A stretch of DNA of 6,801 bases from Acidobacteriaceae bacterium (lineage in GTDB: Bacteria; Acidobacteriota; Terriglobia; Terriglobales; Acidobacteriaceae), in NCBI GenBank assembly GCA_003166055.1, contig PMWR01000340.1, positions 1-6,801 of the forward strand, written 5' to 3'. Each line of letters opens with the position of its first letter. Within the stretch, counting starts at the first letter, position 1. Below are positions 1-4,500 of the stretch, in pieces. The translations under genes and the position numbers were made by a program. The notes below the pieces were generated by a model. It saw only the letters and a list, made by a program, of their open reading frames with translations. It did no database searches and was not told the origin of the DNA.

Positions 1-1
1 G

Positions 2-52
2 GGAGACATTATCTATCTGTCTGAATCCCTGAAAGTAGACATTCTGGGGTAG
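2..52 (+). CDS. possible 3' end of an upstream gene (partial)
   Basis: The frame starting at base 2 is open from the window edge to a TAG at 50-52 and reads GDIIYLSESLKVDILG. Another plus-strand frame stops within the first 25 bases. The composition is protein-like, and a GDIIY...-type segment occurs near the ends of some exported or polysaccharide-export proteins, but 16 residues cannot establish a family. It may equally be chance. If real, the gene ends about 110 bases before the XRE-like gene. Confidence 0.22.
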   Translation, partial: GDIIYLSESLKVDILG

Positions 53-84
53 ATTCGGGCCGGAGCTTTGGATATTGATAGCAA

Positions 85-98
85 TGAGTACATACTCA
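85..98. promoter_or_regulatory. perfect dyad TGAGTA-CA-TACTCA, candidate operator
   Basis: Two perfect 6-base inverted half sites are separated by 2 bases, 65 bases before the chosen start of the XRE-like gene. The 7-mer ATGAGTA (84-90) recurs at 163-169, over the start codon. XRE-family regulators bind short dyads of this kind in their own promoters, so an autoregulatory operator is the simplest reading. A TTGATA box at 75-80 resembles a -35 element and lies just upstream, but I see no convincing -10. A 2-base centre also fits a serine-recombinase crossover, although the arms do not extend beyond 6 bases, which is short for that role. Confidence 0.4.
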
Positions 99-115
99 CA
101 CTGAGATCCAATCTG

Positions 116-139
116 CGCCCTGGCCGTCTTGACAGGGCG
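116..139 (+). promoter_or_regulatory. GC-rich hairpin just before the XRE-like gene
   Basis: CGCCCTG (116-122) is a perfect inverted repeat of CAGGGCG (133-139). One further C-G pair inside (124/131) leaves a 6-base loop. There is no T tail, so it is not a good intrinsic terminator. It ends on a possible GTG start (139) and would sequester that start and the AGGG at 134-137. This favours translation from a downstream ATG, or a hairpin that modulates initiation. Confidence 0.35.
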
Positions 140-162
140 TGTCCATGAGGAGCAATGCGTGT

Positions 163-441
163 ATGAGTATGTCGATTCGTAATCGGAGGAAGTTCCGTGA
201 AGTTACCCGTAAGGTCTGGGGCCAGTTGTTCGGCATCTTTATGAGGAAGGCCCGGGAGAACTGCTGCCTGCCGCTGGAGGCAATAGCACTCCTGGCCGGC
301 ATGTGCACCTCGGAATGGCTGGCCATCGAGGCCGGGGCTGTTCCTGATCCGGCGCAGTTGGAACCCATGGCGGCCGCACTTGGCATGAGCCCGGAGCAGA
401 TGGGGGTCGCGGTCCGGATCTGCAAGGGCGCCTGGGATTAG
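163..441 (+). CDS. XRE-like helix-turn-helix regulator
   Basis: This is a 92-residue cytoplasmic protein, probably a DNA-binding transcriptional regulator. After a basic N-terminus (SIRNRRKFREVTRKVW) comes an XRE/HTH_3-like pattern: MRKARENCCLPLEAIALLAG (helices 1-2), then CTSEWLAIEAG (the turn and probable recognition helix), then a proline and AQLEPMAAALGMSPEQM, the usual closing helix of this fold. The start at 163 is chosen because GAGGAG (147-152) lies 10 bases upstream. ATG 145 (AGGG at 134-137) and GTG 139 are in-frame alternatives giving 98 or 100 residues. The gene stops 89 bases before the ribbon-helix-helix gene and points the same way, so the three genes may form one transcript. 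The dyad at 85-98 is its most likely operator. The fold assignment is fairly safe, but the target is unknown. It could also serve as the antitoxin-like or immunity regulator of a small mobile element. Confidence 0.72.
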   Translation: MSMSIRNRRKFREVTRKVWGQLFGIFMRKARENCCLPLEAIALLAGMCTSEWLAIEAGAVPDPAQLEPMAAALGMSPEQMGVAVRICKGAWD

Positions 442-461
442 TCAACTTGCCGCGCTGCCGG

Positions 462-480
462 ACCCCGGACCATCCGGGGT
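462..480 (+). promoter_or_regulatory. hairpin between the XRE-like and RHH genes
   Basis: ACCCCGG (462-468) and CCGGGGT (474-480) form a perfect 7-bp stem with a 5-base loop, 21 bases after the XRE-like stop. No T run follows, so this is a weak or Rho-type terminator at best. It may instead stabilise the mRNA or act as a binding site. Just after it, GGTACT occurs twice in direct orientation (478-483 and 491-496, 13 bases apart), the sort of short direct repeat that ribbon-helix-helix proteins can bind. A CGTATACG palindrome lies at 503-510. Confidence 0.3.
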
Positions 481-530
481 ACTGGCGGCTGGTACTCAAA
501 GACGTATACGCTCATCCTCATAGGGAGGGG

Positions 531-722
531 GTGAGTCAGATCAAGAAGGAAGGAACAGGGTTAAAGAGAGTGAATATCAACATCGAAGTCAGCCTCCACA
601 ACGCTTTTAAGGCCGCAACGGCGGCCAAGGGCACTGACATGACGGTCGTGCTGCAGGAATTCATCCAGAGCTACGTTGCCGAGTATGGGGCCATCGCTCC
701 CAAAAAAGGACGGCGTGCGTGA
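531..722 (+). CDS. ParG/CopG-like ribbon-helix-helix protein
   Basis: This is a 63-residue protein with the classic ribbon-helix-helix order. A basic flexible N-terminus (SQIKKEGTGL) leads to a beta strand KRVNINIEV (about residues 12-20), then helix A LHNAFKAATAAKG, then helix B MTVVLQEFIQSYVAEYG, and a basic tail KKGRRA. The phrase RVNINIEVSLHNAFK with MT..L.EFI..Y is typical of plasmid partition ParG and related CopG/Arc-type repressors, which dimerise through the strand and insert it into the DNA major groove. GTG 531 is chosen as start (AGGG at 522-525, 5 bases away). GTG 570 would remove most of the basic arm, and TTG 447 would add 28 unlikely residues. The stop overlaps the recombinase start (GTGA, 719-722), indicating translational coupling. 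No ParA ATPase is nearby, so a partition role is doubtful. A repressor or accessory factor for the recombinase is more likely. Confidence 0.72.
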   Translation: MSQIKKEGTGLKRVNINIEVSLHNAFKAATAAKGTDMTVVLQEFIQSYVAEYGAIAPKKGRRA

Positions 723-1330
723 AGCGCGCCGCCTTGTACATGAGGGTCTCAACTCTCGATCAGCACCCGGAAACGCAACTGCACGACCTCCGGCAGATGG
801 CCGCTCAGCGCGGCTATGAGATCGTCCACGAGTACACCGACCGGATCAGCGGCGCCAAGGCCAGGCGGCCACGCCTTGACCAGATGATGGCCGACGCCCG
901 CCGCGGCCGCTTCTACATCGTCCTGGTCTGGGCTTCAGACAGAATCGCCCGGTCGGTTAAACACTTCCTGGATGTGTTGGACGAGTTGAACCGGTTGGGC
1001 ATCGAGTACGTCAGCTTCCGGGAAAACATCGACACCGCCGGCCCGCTGGGCCGGGCCATTGTCGTGATCATCGGCGCCATCGCCGAACTCGAACGTAGCC
1101 TGATCGTTGAGAGGGTGCGCGCCGGCATGCGGCGCGCACGCCTGGAAGGTCAGCACATCGGCCGCAATCCGCTGGTACTGGACCATGCCGGAATCCAACA
1201 AGACCGCAGCCGCGGCCAGAGCCTGCGCCAGATCGCCAGAGGGCACTGCATCTCAACGGCCACCGTACAGCGCGTCCTCAGGAAGCCTCCGGCCCAGGTT
1301 GAGACCCAGGTGCTCGATAAAACAGCCTGA
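719..1330 (+). CDS. small serine recombinase (resolvase/invertase family)
   Basis: This 203-residue site-specific DNA recombinase works by a covalent 5'-phosphoserine intermediate. The catalytic N-terminal domain begins YMRVSTLDQHPETQL with Arg9 and nucleophile Ser11. EYTDRISGAKARRPRLD (Asp41, Arg52) and ASDRIARSV (Asp74, Arg75, Arg78) match the conserved active-site segments of gamma-delta resolvase and Hin/Gin. AELERSLIVERVRAGMRRAR (about 122-141) is the long E helix used for dimerisation and DNA contact. The C-terminal helix-turn-helix (about 160-188, GQSLRQIARGHCISTATVQRVL) is the HTH_7-type DNA-binding domain. The length is normal for the small serine recombinases, and all key residues I can place are intact, so the enzyme is probably active. 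GTG 719 overlaps the preceding stop by 4 bases. Whether it resolves, inverts or integrates cannot be told from the protein alone. No transposase lies next to it within the window. Confidence 0.93.
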   Translation: MKRAALYMRVSTLDQHPETQLHDLRQMAAQRGYEIVHEYTDRISGAKARRPRLDQMMADARRGRFYIVLVWASDRIARSVKHFLDVLDELNRLGIEYVSFRENIDTAGPLGRAIVVIIGAIAELERSLIVERVRAGMRRARLEGQHIGRNPLVLDHAGIQQDRSRGQSLRQIARGHCISTATVQRVLRKPPAQVETQVLDKTA

Positions 1331-1396
1331 AACCAGTCCTGGATCCTGTAACAAAAGGGGTCCGAAAACCGGTCTGCTAAACCCAACAAAACAATA

Positions 1397-1419
1397 GGCC
1401 GGATCTTACCGATCCGGCC
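1397..1419. terminator. perfect 9-bp hairpin, terminator between convergent genes
   Basis: GGCCGGATC (1397-1405) and GATCCGGCC (1411-1419) pair perfectly around a 5-base loop. Read on the minus strand, the stem is followed by TATTGTTTTGTTGGG, a T-rich tail, so it fits an intrinsic terminator for the large minus-strand gene, though 178 bases past its stop. Read on the plus strand, the tail CGTATCAAAAGG is poor, 66 bases after the recombinase stop. It may serve both directions. It also lies 20 bases before the start of the small ORF at 1439 and could influence it. Confidence 0.6.
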
Positions 1420-1438
1420 GTATCAAAAGGTGTGGGTT

Positions 1439-1585
1439 ATGGAACAGCCCGAAAACACCGAAGAGGGAGAAAATGGAAAGGTTGAGTACCCGCCAATTGG
1501 TCTTACAAGTTACGTTGGCTTTGGTCCGCTGAATCCGTGTATGCTCGCGGCCGGCCTTTGCCAATTGGCGGAAGTCAATCGATAA
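1439..1585 (+). CDS. possible 48-residue small protein, unknown
   Basis: ATG 1439 opens a 48-codon frame ending in TAA 1583-1585, with AAAAGG (1425-1430) 8 bases upstream as a plausible Shine-Dalgarno sequence. The N-terminal third is acidic (MEQPENTEEGENGKVEY). The middle is PPIGLTSYVGFGPLNPC, and the C-terminal part, MLAAGLCQLAEVNR, is more hydrophobic. There are two cysteines, at residues 34 and 41. I recognise no family. The acidic leader-like start followed by a Gly/Pro/Cys-containing stretch faintly resembles peptide precursors, but no modification enzyme is near, so that is speculation. The hairpin at 1397-1419 lies in front of it, and an 11-bp inverted repeat falls inside it. It may be a real small gene of the recombinase cassette or a chance frame in a 266-base gap. 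Confidence 0.35.
   Translation: MEQPENTEEGENGKVEYPPIGLTSYVGFGPLNPCMLAAGLCQLAEVNR
1490..1571. repeat. spaced 11-bp inverted repeat CCGCCAATTGG / CCAATTGGCGG
   Basis: The arms at 1490-1500 and 1561-1571 are perfect inverted copies, 60 bases apart. Each contains the 8-bp palindrome CCAATTGG, so the pair also reads as an 8-bp direct repeat. Two identical palindromic boxes at a distance of about 71 bases, beside a recombinase gene, could be protein-binding subsites of a recombination site, or operator sites. They also lie within the possible small ORF. Nothing shows a function. Confidence 0.4.
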
Positions 1586-1596
1586 CTAACGTGGGG

Positions 1597-4500
1597 TCAT
1601 GGGGTCACGGTGACCACCACTGCGTTTGAGGTAACTGGCGGGTAGTTTGCGTTGCCTTCATAAGTAGCCGTGATGTTATGCGTGCCGACCGTCAGCCCGG
1701 CAGTTGCAAGAGTGGCAACGGCGCTTGGGTTTAGATTGGCTGTTCCGATGAGGTTGGCGCCATCGAAGAATTCGACCGTGCCTGTCGGCTTGACGCCACT
1801 CCCGGTTACCACAGCTGTAAACGTGAATGGCTGCCCTGATTTCCTGGGAGTGGCTAACACTGTCAGCCCAATGGTGTCGGATCCCTGGTATACCACGATG
1901 GTCTGCGTAACCTGCGGGGCAGCGGAGTAGTCCGCGTTCCCCGCCTGGTTGGCTGCAACCACCACGGAACCTGGTCCGGTAATCTTCAGCGAGGAGCCGG
2001 CGATTGTCGCTGGTCCGGATACCACATTGAAGCTGACAGAAAGACCTGAACTGGCGGTAGCAACGAGCGGGATCGGGGCGGTTCCATAGTTAACCGGGTT
2101 CGGCAGCGGGGCGAAGTTGATGGTCTGCGAGGCCTGCGTAACGGTCAGCGTTACAGAGATCTTCGCGGTGGTGTAATCGATCGTGTCGGTGGGCGTGAAA
2201 GTGGCATTGAGCGTATGCGATCCGGCATCGAGCACCGTGCCCGCTCCGGGCGCGTAGGCAAACGGGCTACCAGGAACGCTGGCGGTTGCATTCAGTTGCG
2301 CTGGGCTGAGGGCCGTGCCATAGGGAATCGCCGCCGGCGTAGCCCAATTGAGCAAAGGCGTAGCCTTGGTGATGGTCAGTGTGCCGCTCTTGTACTGGAT
2401 GGTGTAGCCGGGCGCAACCAGCGTGCCGATGCCAACGCTGATTGGGTAGGTGCCCACGGGCGAAGTTGCGGTTGCCGTTGTCGAAACGGTTGGCGTTCCC
2501 GTGGTGGCGGTTGCCTGCGTTTGACCATTCACAAAGCCCGAGAGAGTGTACGTGAGCGCCGGAATGGGGCTACCGTACGTGATGGTCACATCGGGAGTCG
2601 CCAGGATCAGCGTCGCATTGTTGATCTTCAGTACGCCGTCTTTGAGGTCAAAGACATAGTTGGCAGCGGCCAGCGTGCCTATTGTTACGTCGATGGGGTA
2701 TGAGCCCGCAGGTGAAGTGGACGTGGCTGTGGTGGAGAGTACGGGCGCTCCCGTCACCGCGGTTGCCTGCGTGTCGCCATTCACAAAACCCGAGATGACG
2801 TAGGTGAGAGTTGGAATTGGGCTGTCATATGTTATCGACACAGGGGGAGTCGTCACGATCAAGGTCGCCGGTTTAATCTTCAGCGTGGCGTCTTTGAGGT
2901 CAAAGACATAGTTGGCCGCTGCCAGCGTGCCTATTGCTACGTCGATGGGGTAAGAGCCGGCAGCAGAGGTGGCTGCAGCCGTGGTGGAGAGTACAGGCGT
3001 CCCAGTCACTGCGGTTGCCTGCGTATCTCCATTCACAAAGCCGGTGATTGTATAGGTGAGCACAGGCAGGCTGCCACCATAGGTCATGGTGTGGTTGTGG
3101 GCGGTAACTCTGAGCGTGGCCTCGTCCACTACCAGCGTCACCGTTGCCGTTGCCGTATTGTAATCGGGACTGGTTGGGGTAAGGGTGACCGAGAGCGTGT
3201 ACGTTCCGGGCAACAGCAGTGTGTTTAGGGCGGGCGTGTAGACGAACGAACCGGCGACCGGCGAGGTGGCATCAAGCTGAGTTCCAGTCAGCACCTTTCC
3301 ATAGCGGATAGCCGCGGGTGTATGCCATGTGATGACCGGTGTGGCCTGGCCAATCGAAAGCGTACCGCTCGAGAAGGTGAAGCCGTAGTTGTTCGAGGCC
3401 AAAGTCCCGATCGCTGCATTGATCGGATAAATTCCAACCGGCGACGTATCCGTTGCCGTAGTGGTAAGGTTCGGCGCTCCGGTGGTCGCACTCAGTTGCG
3501 TATCTACGTTTTGAAAACCAGTGATGGTGAATGGAAGCGTCGGAATCGCGCTGCCGTAAGGTACGGAAACATTCGAAGCCGTGACCATCAGTTGCGCCTT
3601 GCCGATGGTGAGCGAACCAGCATCGAAGACGAACATGTAGTTCGCCGATGCCAGCGTGCCGATTGAGGCGGTAATGGGGTATGTGCCCACCGCGGATGCC
3701 GAAGTTGCCGTCGTGGTGAGCGAGGCCGCTCCGGTCACAGCCGTGGGCGCGGTATCGCCGTTTACGAAACCGGTGATCGTGTCGCTGAATGCCGGCAGGC
3801 CGGCCCCGTAAGTCATCGCTGCACTGTTGGCCGTTACGGTAAGAGTGGCTTGAGTCACAACCAGCGTAACGGTGGACGTGGCTGATGTGTAGTCAGTCGT
3901 ATCGGTGGGGTTAAGGGTTACCGAGAGCGTGTAGGTCCCGGGTGTGAGCACGGTGCTCAAGGCGGGCGAGTATACAAAGGGCCCTGCGACCGTACTGCTG
4001 GCATCGAGCTGGATCGCGCTCAGCGGCGTTCCATACTGGATCGGTGCGGGAGTAGGCCAGTTAATGACCGGGGTCGTTTGTGCGGCGCCGGAACCGGTTC
4101 CAGTCAGTGTTGCGGATACAGGCAAGTTGCCCGCGTTGTTCATCAGGCTAAGGGACGCGCTAAAGGCGCCCGCGCTCGCGGGGTTGAATGTGACAATGAT
4201 GGTGCAGGTCCCACCCGGAGGCAGGCCGAACCCACCCACAGCCTGAAGCGAGCAACCATCGTAAGTAATGTTGAATGCGCCCGGATTGGTGCCCGCCAGA
4301 ACTGCGTCCGGCTGTGATGGAACCAGCGCTGTCGCCCCTGTGTTTTTCACTGTGAATGACTGGGATACGCTGCCGTTCGGGGCGACTGAACCAAAATTGA
4401 AGGTGGATGGGGTGATCGAAACTGAACTGCTACCGATGTTGAGAGTGATGGGGCCAACGTTTGTGGCCGGCGCGTAAATGGACCCCGGGGCAGGAACCCA

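Noticed and set aside
531..722. Full plasmid partition system (ParG with ParA)
   Set aside because: No ParA-type ATPase or centromere-like iteron array is visible in the window, so only the RHH fold is claimed.
913..1256. Minus-strand open frames opposite the recombinase
   Set aside because: The plus-strand frame has the intact serine recombinase active site, and the antisense frames show no family features.
1603..1615. GGTCAC-G-GTGACC dyad at the end of the large gene
   Set aside because: It encodes the V-T-V-T strand of the last Ig-like domain, where GTG and ACC codons alternate, so the symmetry is expected by chance.
2215..2703. 162-codon plus-strand open frame opposite the repeat array
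   Set aside because: It is antisense to clear YGX-type repeats, and its Arg-rich, low-complexity translation is typical of a shadow frame.
2365..3849. Regular repeats suggesting a CRISPR array
   Set aside because: The period is 252 bases, the repeats are coding and divergent, and there are no short identical repeats with unique spacers or cas genes.
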